Shown here in pieces: positions 50,857 through 60,200 of a DNA stretch of 64,000 nt (positions are counted from its first letter, which is position 1; each line of letters begins with the position of its first letter). Where the stretch lies: contig CAZUDO010000056.1 of assembly GCA_964618895.1 (NCBI GenBank), positions 124,001 through 188,000 of the forward strand, read 5' to 3'. The DNA is from CAZUDO01 sp964618895. GTDB lineage: Bacteria > Desulfobacterota > Binatia > DP-6. A program made the translations under genes and the position numbers. Below the pieces are notes generated by a model, which saw only the letters and a list, made by a program, of their open reading frames with translations, was not told where the DNA came from and did not search any database.

Positions 50857-51213
50857 TCAGTCGATCCGCAGGCGGGGCGGTGTCGCGGCGAGGGCGTCGC
50901 CCGTCGCCGCGGCGGCCAAGTCGTCGGCGACGCGCTGTCGGAGACGTTCCACGTGCACGCCCCACGCGACCGCGGGGAACGCCGCCAGCTTGCCGGCGCC
51001 GAGCCGCAGCATGCGGGTCGCGCCCGGATGCCCCGAAGCGGCCTTGTGGTACCCCACCGCCACCTGGATGAGCGCGATGAGCAGGTCCCAGCGCCCGTCG
51101 CCTTCGACCGCGTCGAGCAACTCCTCGAACGCCTCGTGCGCCTCGAAGAAGCGGCCGCTGTTGAAGTGGCGTACGCCGTCCAGGAAGCCCGCGGGAAACT
51201 CGGGCGCCGGCAT
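50857..51213 (-). CDS. DUF309 domain protein
   Basis: A 118-aa helical protein with the DUF309 pattern GVRHFNSGRFFEAHEAFEEL followed by LLIALIQVAVGYHKAA. The conserved His, Glu and Glu suggest a metal site, although the function of this family is not known. Start is the ATG at 51213. Its start lies 5 nt after the stop of the CoA-transferase-family gene on the same strand. Together with the TPR gene they form a three-gene reverse unit (52834-50857). Confidence 0.88.
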   Translation of the reverse strand: MPAPEFPAGFLDGVRHFNSGRFFEAHEAFEELLDAVEGDGRWDLLIALIQVAVGYHKAASGHPGATRMLRLGAGKLAAFPAVAWGVHVERLRQRVADDLAAAATGDALAATPPRLRID

Positions 51214-51218
51214 GGGCC

Positions 51219-52367
51219 TCAGACGACGCCGTCGGCTCGGAACGCCGCGATGGCGTGCGCGTCGTAGCCGAGGGTGGCGAGCACCGCGTCGGTATGCTGG
51301 CCGAACTCCGGCGGCGGCGTGCGCACCGTTCCCGGCGTTTCGGAGAGCTTGAGCGGGCTGCCGGGGATGAGCGTCTTCCCGGTCGGCGTATCGGTCTCGA
51401 TCATCATGCCGCGATGCCGCACCTGCGGGTCGGCGAACGTCTCCTCGAGCGTGTTGACCGGGCCGAAGCAGATCTCCAGCTCGGCCAGCTCGCGACGCCA
51501 CTCGGCGAGCGTCTTCTGCCGGAAGGCGTCCCGGAAGAAGGTGAACATCGCCTCGCGCGCCGGCCCCTCGTCCCACTGCTGCGCGATGAAGTCCTCGCGC
51601 CCGAAATGTCGACAGAGCGTGGCCCAGAAGTGCGTCTCGTAGGCACCGATCGTGAGATGGCGCCCGTCGTGTGTCTCGTACACTGCGTAGCACGGGTGGT
51701 GGCCGGTGAGCTGCGTGCGGCCGCGCTCCGGCGCCCGGCCGGCGAGCAGGTAGAGGAGGGTGTGATAGACGTTCCACGCCACCGCGCCGTCGAGCATGGC
51801 GATGTCGACCAGCTGGCCGCGGCCGGTCTCGGTGCGGGCGAGGAGCGCGGCCAGGATGCCGATCGCGGCCAGGAGCGACCCGCCGCCGATGTCGGCGATC
51901 TGCACGCCCGGAATCACCGGCGCGCGGTCCGCCTCGCCGACGTATCCGAGCACGCCGGCGTAGGCGAGGTAGTTCAGGTCGTGGCCGACGCGCTCACGGT
52001 AAGGGCCGTCCTGGCCGAACCCCGAGATGGCGCAGTAGACGAGGCACGGGTTCCGGGCAGAGAGCGTCGGGTAGTCGATGCCGAGGCGGGTGGTGACGCC
52101 TGGGCGGAACCCTTCCAGCACCACGTCGGCGTCGGTGGCCAGGCGCAGGAACACCTCGCGTCCGGCCGGGTGCTTCAGGTTGAGCGTCATGCTGCGCTTG
52201 TTGCGGGCCAGGAACGGGATACCGGTGGCGAAGGGGTCGCCCGGGGCGGCGATGGCGAGCACGTCCATGCCGAGGTCGGCGAGCAGCGTCGAACAGAATG
52301 GCCCCGGCAGCTGGCGCGAGAGATCGAGGACGCGAAAACGCGCGAACGGCGCCGCGGGCGCGCTCAC
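51219..52367 (-). CDS. CaiB/BaiF CoA-transferase family protein, AMACR-like
   Basis: A 382-aa class III CoA-transferase family protein. The N-terminus VLDLSRQLPGPFCSTLLADL is typical of this family. The segment RVGHDLNYLAYAG and the later IADIGGGSLLAAIG match alpha-methylacyl-CoA racemase, where His and Asp take part in proton transfer, better than formyl-CoA transferase. It would epimerise 2-methyl-branched acyl-CoAs, as in sterol or isoprenoid side-chain breakdown. GTG 52367 overlaps the stop of the TPR gene by 4 nt (GTGA); the longer frame to 52607 is inside that gene. Confidence 0.88.
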   Translation of the reverse strand: MSAPAAPFARFRVLDLSRQLPGPFCSTLLADLGMDVLAIAAPGDPFATGIPFLARNKRSMTLNLKHPAGREVFLRLATDADVVLEGFRPGVTTRLGIDYPTLSARNPCLVYCAISGFGQDGPYRERVGHDLNYLAYAGVLGYVGEADRAPVIPGVQIADIGGGSLLAAIGILAALLARTETGRGQLVDIAMLDGAVAWNVYHTLLYLLAGRAPERGRTQLTGHHPCYAVYETHDGRHLTIGAYETHFWATLCRHFGREDFIAQQWDEGPAREAMFTFFRDAFRQKTLAEWRRELAELEICFGPVNTLEETFADPQVRHRGMMIETDTPTGKTLIPGSPLKLSETPGTVRTPPPEFGQHTDAVLATLGYDAHAIAAFRADGVV

Positions 52368-52834
52368 CAACTGCCGCCACCCCCCGCGATGGCGCGCTCG
52401 AGCGTTGCGGCCTGGGCCGCGTCGAGGGGCTTCAGGCGCTCGAGGATCTGGCGCGCGTCGGCGGTCTTGCCCATCTGCACATAGGCCTCGCCCAGGTACT
52501 CGAGTGCTTGCGGGTAGTCGGGGCGGCGCCGCAGCGCTTCCTGGTAGGCACGCACGGACTCGTCGTAGCGCTTGAGGCCCTTGAGTGTGTGTCCGAGGCC
52601 GTTCCACGCTTCGGGAAAGTCGGGCTTCAGCCTGGTGGCGTCTCGGTAGGCGGTCTCGGCGGCGGACCAGTTGCGCCGCTCCGCGAGGAGGTTGCCGGCA
52701 TTGTAGCGGGCCTCGGCGGTCACGGGGGAGGCGACGCCGGGTTTCGCGGGTGGGGTCGGTGCGGGGGCGTCGCCGGCGGGGTGGGCCGTGCGGGCGATCA
52801 GGGCCAAGGCGATGGTGAGGAGGATCCGAGTCAT
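52364..52834 (-). CDS. Exported tetratricopeptide repeat protein
   Basis: A 156-aa protein with a signal peptide (RILLTIALALIARTAHPA) and a Pro-rich linker. Three TPR units follow, from residue about 45 (ARYNAGNLLAERRNWSAAET, AWNGLGHTLKGLKRYDESVR, ALEYLGEAYVQMGKTADARQ). Start ATG 52834. Its stop overlaps the CoA-transferase-family gene. The role is structural; the partner is unknown. Confidence 0.88.
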   Translation of the reverse strand: MTRILLTIALALIARTAHPAGDAPAPTPPAKPGVASPVTAEARYNAGNLLAERRNWSAAETAYRDATRLKPDFPEAWNGLGHTLKGLKRYDESVRAYQEALRRRPDYPQALEYLGEAYVQMGKTADARQILERLKPLDAAQAATLERAIAGGGGSW

Positions 52835-52911
52835 GGGAGCGTGTCTAGCATGAGGCGTCGGGCGGGACGAAGGGGTAGCGGGGTGCGAGGAAGGGGAGTA
52901 GGAGGTTCGGA

Positions 52912-53283
52912 ATGGCAGACCGCACACTCTATGAGCGTCTCGGAGGCTACGACGCCATCTCCGCAGTTGCCACCGACCTGTTGTCCCGCCTGACGGCCGA
53001 TGCCCGACTCGCCCGGTTCTGGGCGCACCGGGGGGAAGACGGCGTGTGGCGAGAGAAGCAGCTCCTGATCGACTTTCTCTGTGCGAGTGCGGGTGGGCCC
53101 CTCTACTACACCGGACGAGACATGAAGACGTCGCACCGGGGGATGAAGATCGACGAGAGCGACTGGTCGGCATTCCTGGGGCACTTGAACGCGACGCTCG
53201 AGGCCTTTCGCGTGCCGCCCTCCGAACGCGAGGCGGTCGTCGGGTTCGTGCAGAGCACGAAGGCCGACATCGTCGAGGGGTGA
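52912..53283 (+). CDS. Group 1 truncated haemoglobin
   Basis: A 123-aa truncated haemoglobin of group I. YERLGGYDAISAVA at the N-terminus and AGGPLYYTGRDMKTSHRGM in the middle are family hallmarks, the His in the latter being the proximal haem ligand. The usual Tyr at B10 seems to be Leu (TDLLSRL), which would change oxygen binding. AGGAGG ribosome site before ATG 52912. First of four tightly spaced forward genes with no common theme I can see. Confidence 0.9.
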   Translation: MADRTLYERLGGYDAISAVATDLLSRLTADARLARFWAHRGEDGVWREKQLLIDFLCASAGGPLYYTGRDMKTSHRGMKIDESDWSAFLGHLNATLEAFRVPPSEREAVVGFVQSTKADIVEG

Positions 53284-53290
53284 GCTCCGG

Positions 53291-53677
53291 GTGAGCGTTC
53301 GCATGGTTCGCCTGGGCACGCTGCGGCATCCGTCCGAAGGGCTCCGCATCGGGACGGTGCGACGTCCCCCGCGCGGCGTGCCGAAGGCCGAATTCTCGTC
53401 CGGCAACTGGTACGACGTGTGGTTCCCGAACCTCGCGCCCAGCGCCGCGCTGGTACGGTCCGCGCAAGGCGCGCTGTCCGACCGCGAGTGGACGAAGTTC
53501 GCCAGCGCGTTTCGCGCCGAGATGCGGGCCCCGAACCCGAGCCGCGACCTCGACCTGCTGGCGGCCCTGTCGCACACCACCGACTTCTCCGTCGGCTGCT
53601 ACTGCGAGCACGAGGCTCGTTGTCACCGTTCCGTGCTGCGCGATCTCCTGGTGGCGCGCGGGGCCCGGGTGGCGTAG
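53291..53677 (+). CDS. DUF488 family protein
   Basis: A 128-aa DUF488 protein. The pattern VRRPPRGVPKAEF, then YDVWFPNLAPS, and the end FSVGCYCEHEARCHRSVLRDLL with its Cys-His group are those of the family, whose function is not established. GTG 53291, with an in-frame ATG at 53303 as alternative. 8 nt after the haemoglobin gene. Confidence 0.87.
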   Translation: MSVRMVRLGTLRHPSEGLRIGTVRRPPRGVPKAEFSSGNWYDVWFPNLAPSAALVRSAQGALSDREWTKFASAFRAEMRAPNPSRDLDLLAALSHTTDFSVGCYCEHEARCHRSVLRDLLVARGARVA

Positions 53678-53685
53678 GCGGGGCC

Positions 53686-54297
53686 GTGGCTCCCGATCCG
53701 GAGGTGATTCTCGAGTTCTGGTTCGCCGGCGCGGCGGGTGATGCGGTCGACGCGCTGGCCCGCAACGTCTTCTGGTTCGGTACCAACCCTGACGCGGACG
53801 CGATCGTGCGGGCGCGGTTCGGCCCCGTCATCGACGCGGCCGCCGCCGGCGCGTTGGCCGGCTGGCTGAGCGGTCCCCGGTCCGCACTCGCGTTGGTGAT
53901 CGTGTTCGATCAGTTTCCGCGCAACGCGTTCCGTGGCACTGCCCGCGCGTTCGCGCACGATGCACGGGCGTTGGAGACGGCGCGCCAGGCCGTGGCCGCC
54001 GGATACCTTGCGGCGCTGGCGCCCATCGAGGGGGCGTTCCTGATCCTGCCCTACGCGCACGACGAGTCGGTCGAGAGCCAGCGCGAATCCGTGCGTCTCT
54101 CCCGCCAGCTCGTCCGTGACGCTCCTCAGCCGTGGCGCGCGCTGCTGGAAGAGTACCTCGCCTTCGCGGAGCAGCACGCCGCTCTGATCGAGCGCTTCGG
54201 CCGCTTCCCGCACCGCAATCGCGTGCTCGGGCGTGCTTCCACCGCGTTGGAGGAAGAGTACCTCTCCAGCGGAGGCGCGACCTTCGGCCAAAAATGA
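53686..54297 (+). CDS. DUF924 family protein
   Basis: A 203-aa DUF924 protein, all-helical TPR-like. Conserved pieces are VILEFWFAG, then VIVFDQFPRNAFRGTARAFA, and FLILPYAHDESVESQRESV. RFPHRNRVLGR near the C-terminus is the most conserved motif. Function unknown. GTG at 53686; the longer frame from 53419 overlaps DUF488. Its stop overlaps the next ATG. Confidence 0.92.
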   Translation: MAPDPEVILEFWFAGAAGDAVDALARNVFWFGTNPDADAIVRARFGPVIDAAAAGALAGWLSGPRSALALVIVFDQFPRNAFRGTARAFAHDARALETARQAVAAGYLAALAPIEGAFLILPYAHDESVESQRESVRLSRQLVRDAPQPWRALLEEYLAFAEQHAALIERFGRFPHRNRVLGRASTALEEEYLSSGGATFGQK

Positions 54298-54983
54298 AGA
54301 CCATCCGCTTCTACTTCGACTACATCTCGTCGAACGCCTACCTGGCCTGGACCCAGCTTCCGGCGCTCGCCGCCCGCCACGGCTTTACCATCGAGCCGGT
54401 CCCGGTCTTGTTCGCAGGCTTGCTCGAAGCGCATGGGCAGCTCGGCCCGGCCGAGGTCCCGGTCAAGGCGCTGTGGATGGTGCGCAACAACCTGCGCAAG
54501 GCGCTCCGGCTCGGGGTCCCGCTCAATCCCCCGGCGTTCCACCCGTTCAACCCCTTGCTGGCGCTGCGCGCGTCCGCGCTCCCGCTCGAGCCGGCGCGGC
54601 AGGCGGCGCTCGTCACCGCCCTCTTCGAGGCCGTGTGGGTGCGGGGGTTGCACGTGAGCGAGCCGGCGGTGGTCGAACGCGTGGCGGACGAGATCGGCCT
54701 CGCGGGCGGCGACGTGGTGGTGCAGGCGCAGCAACCGGACGCCAAGGCCCGTCTCCGCCAGCAGACCGACGCGGCGATCGCGCGCGGCGTGTTCGGCGTG
54801 CCGTCGATGGAAGTGGAGAACGAGGTCTTCTGGGGCTACGACGACTTCCCGTACCTGGAGCTGTACTGCGCGGGACGGGATCCGCTGACGGCGGACGAGT
54901 GGCAGAAGTGGTTCGGCGGCCCGCGACCCTCGGCGATGCGCCGGCGGGTTACTCGACCACGATCGTCGCCTTCTCGATCTTGA
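54294..54983 (+). CDS. 2-hydroxychromene-2-carboxylate isomerase / kappa-class GST-like (DsbA family)
   Basis: A 229-aa DsbA-like thioredoxin-fold protein of the kappa-GST/HCCA isomerase group. The N-terminal FYFDYISSNAYLAW holds the active Ser that binds glutathione. AIARGVFGVPSMEVENEVFWGYD near the C-terminus is the other mark. HCCA isomerases act in naphthalene-type aromatic breakdown with glutathione; other activities are possible. ATG overlaps the DUF924 stop. The last 35 nt overlap the convergent cyclophilin gene. Confidence 0.9.
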   Translation: MKTIRFYFDYISSNAYLAWTQLPALAARHGFTIEPVPVLFAGLLEAHGQLGPAEVPVKALWMVRNNLRKALRLGVPLNPPAFHPFNPLLALRASALPLEPARQAALVTALFEAVWVRGLHVSEPAVVERVADEIGLAGGDVVVQAQQPDAKARLRQQTDAAIARGVFGVPSMEVENEVFWGYDDFPYLELYCAGRDPLTADEWQKWFGGPRPSAMRRRVTRPRSSPSRS

Positions 54984-55650
54984 GCGGCTCCTTCGGCACG
55001 CCGCCCTGTGAGCCGGCGGCCTCGAGCTTCTTCAGCACGTCGGCGCCGTCGGTGACCTCCCCGAAGATCGCGTGCTTGCCGTCGAGCCACGGGGTGGGCA
55101 CGAAGGTCAGGAAGAACTGGCTGCCGTCCGTGCCCGGACCGCGGTTGGCCATGCTGAGCTTGCCGGGCTTGTCGTGCTTGACGGACGGCGAGAACTCGCC
55201 GTCGTACTCGAAGCCGGGGCCGCCGGTGCCGTTGCCGAGCGGGTCCCCGCCCTGCGCCATGAAGCCGGTGATGACGCGGTGGAAGGGCAGGCCGTCGTAG
55301 AAGCCGAGGGTGGTCAAGTAGATCGTGCTCGACACGTGCATCGGGGCCACGTCCGGCAGGAGGGTGACCTTGAGGGTACCCTTGCTCGTCTGCAGGACCC
55401 AGAAGTACTTCTTGCCGGCGGTGAAGGTCAGCTTGGGCGGCTTCGGCAGGCTCGTCTTCCAGCCGCTCTTGGTGGTGTCGATCTTCTTCTCGGCAATGAA
55501 CTTGTCGATCTCGGCCACGGCGGCGTCCGTCTTGCCGGTCATCTTGGCCTCCTTGGTGGGGGTGGGCGCGGTCTTCGGCTCCTCGGCCAGGAGGCGACCC
55601 GGGAGCGTGAGTGCGCACAGGGTGAGCAGAACCAGGTGTCGTGTCGTCAT
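54949..55650 (-). CDS. Exported cyclophilin-type peptidyl-prolyl isomerase
   Basis: A 233-aa protein. The signal peptide (HLVLLTLCALTLPGRLLA) and a Lys-rich linker of about 60 residues precede the cyclophilin domain. The active Arg is in LPFHRVITGFMAQGGDP, and TDGSQFFLTFVPTPWLDG and HAIFGEV complete the site. It speeds up proline isomerisation of envelope proteins. ATG 55650; the longer frame continues into the lnt gene. Downstream of lnt on the same strand. Confidence 0.93.
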   Translation of the reverse strand: MTTRHLVLLTLCALTLPGRLLAEEPKTAPTPTKEAKMTGKTDAAVAEIDKFIAEKKIDTTKSGWKTSLPKPPKLTFTAGKKYFWVLQTSKGTLKVTLLPDVAPMHVSSTIYLTTLGFYDGLPFHRVITGFMAQGGDPLGNGTGGPGFEYDGEFSPSVKHDKPGKLSMANRGPGTDGSQFFLTFVPTPWLDGKHAIFGEVTDGADVLKKLEAAGSQGGVPKEPLKIEKATIVVE

Positions 55651-55684
55651 GGGGACGGCAACTTGACCGAGAACGGAGCGCGGA

Positions 55685-57211
55685 TCAAGCGCTGCGGCGA
55701 CGGACCAGGACGGCGGCGACGGCCCCCACCACACACGCGAGCGCGAAGGCGTCGCCCACCCGGCCATAGCGCGACCGGTCGACCCGCGGGCGGATTTCGC
55801 CACCGATGACGGCGCTCGACAGCGGGGCGGTCCGCACCAGGACCCGCCCCCAGGGATCGACGATGGCCGAGGGCCCGGAGGTCGACGCGCGCACCAGGTA
55901 CCGGCGCTGCTCGATGGCGCGCACGGTCACGATATCGAACTGCAGCTCGGAGTACGTGCGGTCGGCGAGCCAGCTGTCGTTCGACGGATTGATCAGATAG
56001 GCCGCGCCGTCCGCCACGCGCAGGGCCACGATCTCGGGCAGCATGGCTTCGTTGCACGTGACCACGCCCGCGGGGCCCGCCACCGTCGGCAATGGCGGCG
56101 TGGAGGCGCCGGGCGTGAACACGCGCACGCGCTCGAAGCGCCGGCGCAGGAAATCGACGCCGGCGATCGGGAAGTACTCGGTAAAGGGCACCAGGTACTG
56201 CTTGTCGTAGCGGCCCCGGATGGCGGCGTCGGGCGACAGCAGGAAGACGCTGTTGTAGTAGCGCGCCGGCTCACCGACGGCGCGGGGGCCGCCCGCCACC
56301 AGCTCGACGCCCGCGGGCCCGAGCGTGCGCGCGATGGCGGCGCGGTAGACCGCGCCCTCCTCCAGGAAGAAGGTCATGGTCGCCTCCGGCCAGAAGACCA
56401 GGGCGGGGCGATGGGTGGCGATCGCGTCGCGGGTGTACCGCAGGTACACGTCCAGATTGCGGCCGTAGAAGCTCGCGTCCCACTGCGGTCCGAGATCGAG
56501 ATTGGCCTGCACGATCGCGACCGGGGTCGCGCGCGTCGCCGCCTCGTCGGCCGCCTGGTCCAGGGCGACGCGGCCGTACGCCCCGACCGCCAGCACGCAC
56601 ACGGCCGCCACACCCACGCCGCGCCACGCCGGACCGCCGGGACGTGGCCACAACTGCGCCAGCGCCGCGTTCGCGGCCGCCACCACGAAGCTCACGCCGT
56701 AGATGCCGGTCGTGTCCGCGATCTGCACCAGCGGGCTCCACCCGACCTGCGAGTAGCCGAGCAGCGCCCACGGGTTGCCGATGAAGAAGATCGTCCCGGT
56801 GAACAGCCGGCCGCGCGCCAGCTCCGAGGCGACCCACGCCATCGCGACCAGGAGCGGCGTGGCCGCCGTGACCCGGCGGACGAGTACGCGCGCCGCGAGG
56901 GCGAACGCGATGGTGTAGGGCGCGACCATGGTCAGGGCCACGCCCAGGAAGAAGACCAGGCCGAGCACGGGCGGCTGCTGGTAGTAGGTGGCGACGGCCC
57001 GCGGCAGCCACTGCCCCACGGCGTACGCGAGACACACGCCCCAGAGGCCGCCGAGTGTGACTGCGGCGCGCACACTGGTCCCCCGCAAGACGACGAGGAA
57101 CGGCACCAGCGCGACCCACGCGAGGGCACGCAGATGCAGGGGCGGGAACGCCATGGCGACCAGGACGGCCGACACGCACACGAGCCCGCACGCCCGGAGT
57201 CTGCACCGCAT
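55685..57211 (-). CDS. lnt: Apolipoprotein N-acyltransferase
   Basis: Lnt transfers an acyl chain to the N-terminal Cys of lipoproteins in the inner membrane. The 508-aa product has the usual N-terminal membrane segments (about seven) and a C-terminal nitrilase domain. The Glu-Lys-Cys triad is visible: Glu in VFWPEATMTFFL, Lys in GRYDKQYLVPFTEYFP and Cys in VVTCNEAMLP. Start ATG 57211; the longer frame overlaps the upstream cyclase gene. A second-membrane lipoprotein pathway implies a diderm bacterium. Confidence 0.94.
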   Translation of the reverse strand: MRCRLRACGLVCVSAVLVAMAFPPLHLRALAWVALVPFLVVLRGTSVRAAVTLGGLWGVCLAYAVGQWLPRAVATYYQQPPVLGLVFFLGVALTMVAPYTIAFALAARVLVRRVTAATPLLVAMAWVASELARGRLFTGTIFFIGNPWALLGYSQVGWSPLVQIADTTGIYGVSFVVAAANAALAQLWPRPGGPAWRGVGVAAVCVLAVGAYGRVALDQAADEAATRATPVAIVQANLDLGPQWDASFYGRNLDVYLRYTRDAIATHRPALVFWPEATMTFFLEEGAVYRAAIARTLGPAGVELVAGGPRAVGEPARYYNSVFLLSPDAAIRGRYDKQYLVPFTEYFPIAGVDFLRRRFERVRVFTPGASTPPLPTVAGPAGVVTCNEAMLPEIVALRVADGAAYLINPSNDSWLADRTYSELQFDIVTVRAIEQRRYLVRASTSGPSAIVDPWGRVLVRTAPLSSAVIGGEIRPRVDRSRYGRVGDAFALACVVGAVAAVLVRRRSA

Positions 57212-57230
57212 GGACGAGTCCCGGCGCGGC

Positions 57231-60200
57231 CTACGCGGCGCCCCGCTCGAGTGCGGCGACGTGCTGCAGGTCGTGCACCAGGCCCAGGTCCGAGAAGATC
57301 GTGCGTGCCGCGTCCAGCGCCTCGCGGGCGTTCCGGCCGGCGATACGGCGCGCCGGATCGCCGCCGCTCCCCAGGCGGCGCGCGATCTCCACCTGCGTGC
57401 GCGCGAGATCGGGGCGGGCCCCGAGCCGCTCGCCCGCGGCGACACTGCGTTCCCACCACGCGACGGCCGCCTTCGGGCGCTGGCGGAGCCACGCCAGCGT
57501 GCCGGCGAGGCGGTACACCTCCGGGCGGTGCCAGGCTGCCAGGCCGGCTTGACGGAGCGCACGCCGTACGATGCGGGTAGCATCACGGGACGCCGGGGTG
57601 CCCCCCGCCTCCAGCGCGGTGACCTCGTACAGCAAGCAGGAGCGCAGGTACGACGCCAGATGAAACGGGGGGACCGTCCCGGCGCCGCGCACGAGTTCGG
57701 TGGCGTTGGCGAGCGTATCCTTGGCATGCGCCAGGCGCCCCATCAACGTCTGCACCTTGGCCAGGGCCGCGAGGGCGTAGAGGTTGATCAGCTTGTCCTG
57801 ATGCCCGGCGTAGTAAGCCTCGCTGGCGTCGAGGGCGCGCGGGAGATCGCGCTCCTCGGTCAGCAGGTGGGCGGTGGTCGCCTGCCGGTACGACTTGGCC
57901 AGGTCGTGGCCGTAGGTGTCCTCGATCGACGCGATCCGGGACAGCTGCGCGCGGGCGCCGGCGAAGTCGCCGCGGTGGATGCGCTGATGGGTGTTCAGGC
58001 CGAGGTAGTTGGTCACGGGCCACAGTAGGCCGCGGCGCAGGTTCTGTGCGATGAGGTCGTCGTCGATGGCGTAGTCGTCGCGCCAGTCCCCCTGCAGCAG
58101 GTGATGGAGGTAGCGCATGAGCTGGAAGGTCATCTGCTCGCGCACGTCGGTCGGGTCGACCAGCGGCGCGGCACGGGCGAGGAAGCGGGCGCCGATGCGG
58201 AACGACAGGCCGGTGTACGAGAAGATGCCGACCAGCGAGGCGTAGATCCCGCCGGCGTTGGGCACGGTACGCGGATCGACGGTGTCGAGCCGGCGCGGGG
58301 TCTCCATGGTGTCGAACAGGAAACGGCCCGGGTCCGCCGTCGTCTGCGCCTGGGCGCGCGCGTACATGACCGCGATCACCTCGCGGTCCGCGTCGGTCGC
58401 CGGGCGGAGCGGTCGCAGGCGGCGTGGGACGTAGGCCCGCCACAGGACGCCGGTCAGCGTAGTCGCGAAGCGCATGCCGAGGCCGAGGGTCGTGTGCGGG
58501 ACGAACTCCCCCAGGTATTCCAGCGCCCGGTTGAAGTGCCGGCCGGCCTCGATCAGCTGGCCGCGGTTGAAGAGCGCGAGGGCGAGATTCCTCTCCAGGA
58601 GGGCCAGCTTCTTGCGGTCGCCGGTCTCGCCGTACAGGCGGAGCGTCAGCTCCGAGGCCTGGCGGAAGAAGTGGAGCGCCTCGTTGGACGCGGCCGAGCG
58701 GGCGGCCTCGTCGCCGGCCTCGAGCAGGTAGGGCTCCGCGCGCTCCGGCTGCCCGGCCAGGCCGAAGTGATACGCGAGCATGCCGTTGACGCCGCCGGCG
58801 CCCCGCCTCTGGGCTTCCATCGCGACCGCGACCTGGCCGTGAATGCGTCCGCGGTCCCCGGCCGCGATCGACTCGTAACCCGCCGCCTGCACCTGCCCGT
58901 GGCGGGTCTCGATCACCTGCGCGACGCGCCCGTGCAGGTGCTGGCGCGTCGTGCGCAGGATCGAGTCGTAGGCCACTTCCTGGATGATGGCGTGCTTGAA
59001 GGTGAACACGTCGGTGCTGACCAGCAGCTCGAGGTCGGCCAGCAGCTCGAGGTCGTCGTTCAGATGCGCGGGCTCAGCCACGACCTCGGCGAGCAGCGTG
59101 CGATCGAAGCTCCGGCCGATGACCGACGCCACCTGGAACACCTGCCGCGGCCGCGGCGGGAGGCGGTCGACGCGTACCAGGATGACCTCGCGGATCGTGC
59201 TCGGGATGGTGACGGTCAGGATCTTCTCGGTCGCGCGCAGCGCCCCGTCGCTGAGCGTCGCTGCCCCCTCGTCGAGCAGCGCGCGGATGACCTCCTCGAC
59301 GTAGAACGGGTTGCCGGCGGTCTTCTCGAGGATCATCCCGCGCACGTGCGTCGGGAGGTCGCCGTGCCGGAAAAGATCGTCGATGAGCGTCCGGCTGTGG
59401 CGGGCGTCGAGTGGATGGAGGGCGATCTCCACGTGTGCAGGCCCGAGCAGCCGGCGCGCACTCTCCAGAAAGCGCGCGGCGGTGTCCGGAAAGTCCGGCC
59501 GGTATACGCCGACGAACACCAGGCGGTGCTCGCGCGCCAGGGGCAGGAGCGCGGTCAGGAGCGCGATCGAGGACTGATCGGCCCAGTGCAGGTCTTCGAA
59601 CACCAGTGCGAGCGGTCGCGCAGCGGCCAGACGCTCGAAGAGCTCGCGGACGCTCTTCACGATCAGCGATTCCATGGCGGCGCCCTGGATGCCCGCGACG
59701 CGCTCCTGGTCCGCGCCGGCGAGCGGCGCCCCCATCAGGGTGGCGATGAACGGAAAGATGTCGGCGGTCTGGTCGCCGCAGTGCTCGGCCACGGCGGCGC
59801 GCAGCTGGGGCATCCACTCCGCGGCCGGCGCCTCCTCGTCGATGGCCGCCCAGGATCGGAGGAGGTCGACGAACGGGTGATAACTGAGCGTCTGGCCGAC
59901 CGAGAGCGAGCGGGCCTGCAGGAACGTGACCTCGTGCGCGACCGGCAGGGCCATGAGTTCCGTCGTCAAACGGGTCTTCCCGAGTCCGGCGTCGCCGATC
60001 AGGCTGACGGCGCCGCCCCGCCCGGCGACGAGGGCCACCATGGTGTCTCTCAGGCGCTCGAGCTCGGCGTCCCGGCCGACCAGTCGCGACCCGACCGACC
60101 GCCGCGAGATGGCGCGTAGGCGGTGGATGACCTGGTGCTCGGAGCGCACCTCGAAGGTGCGCACGGGGTGGTCCTTGCCTTTGAAGGTGATCGGTTTGAG

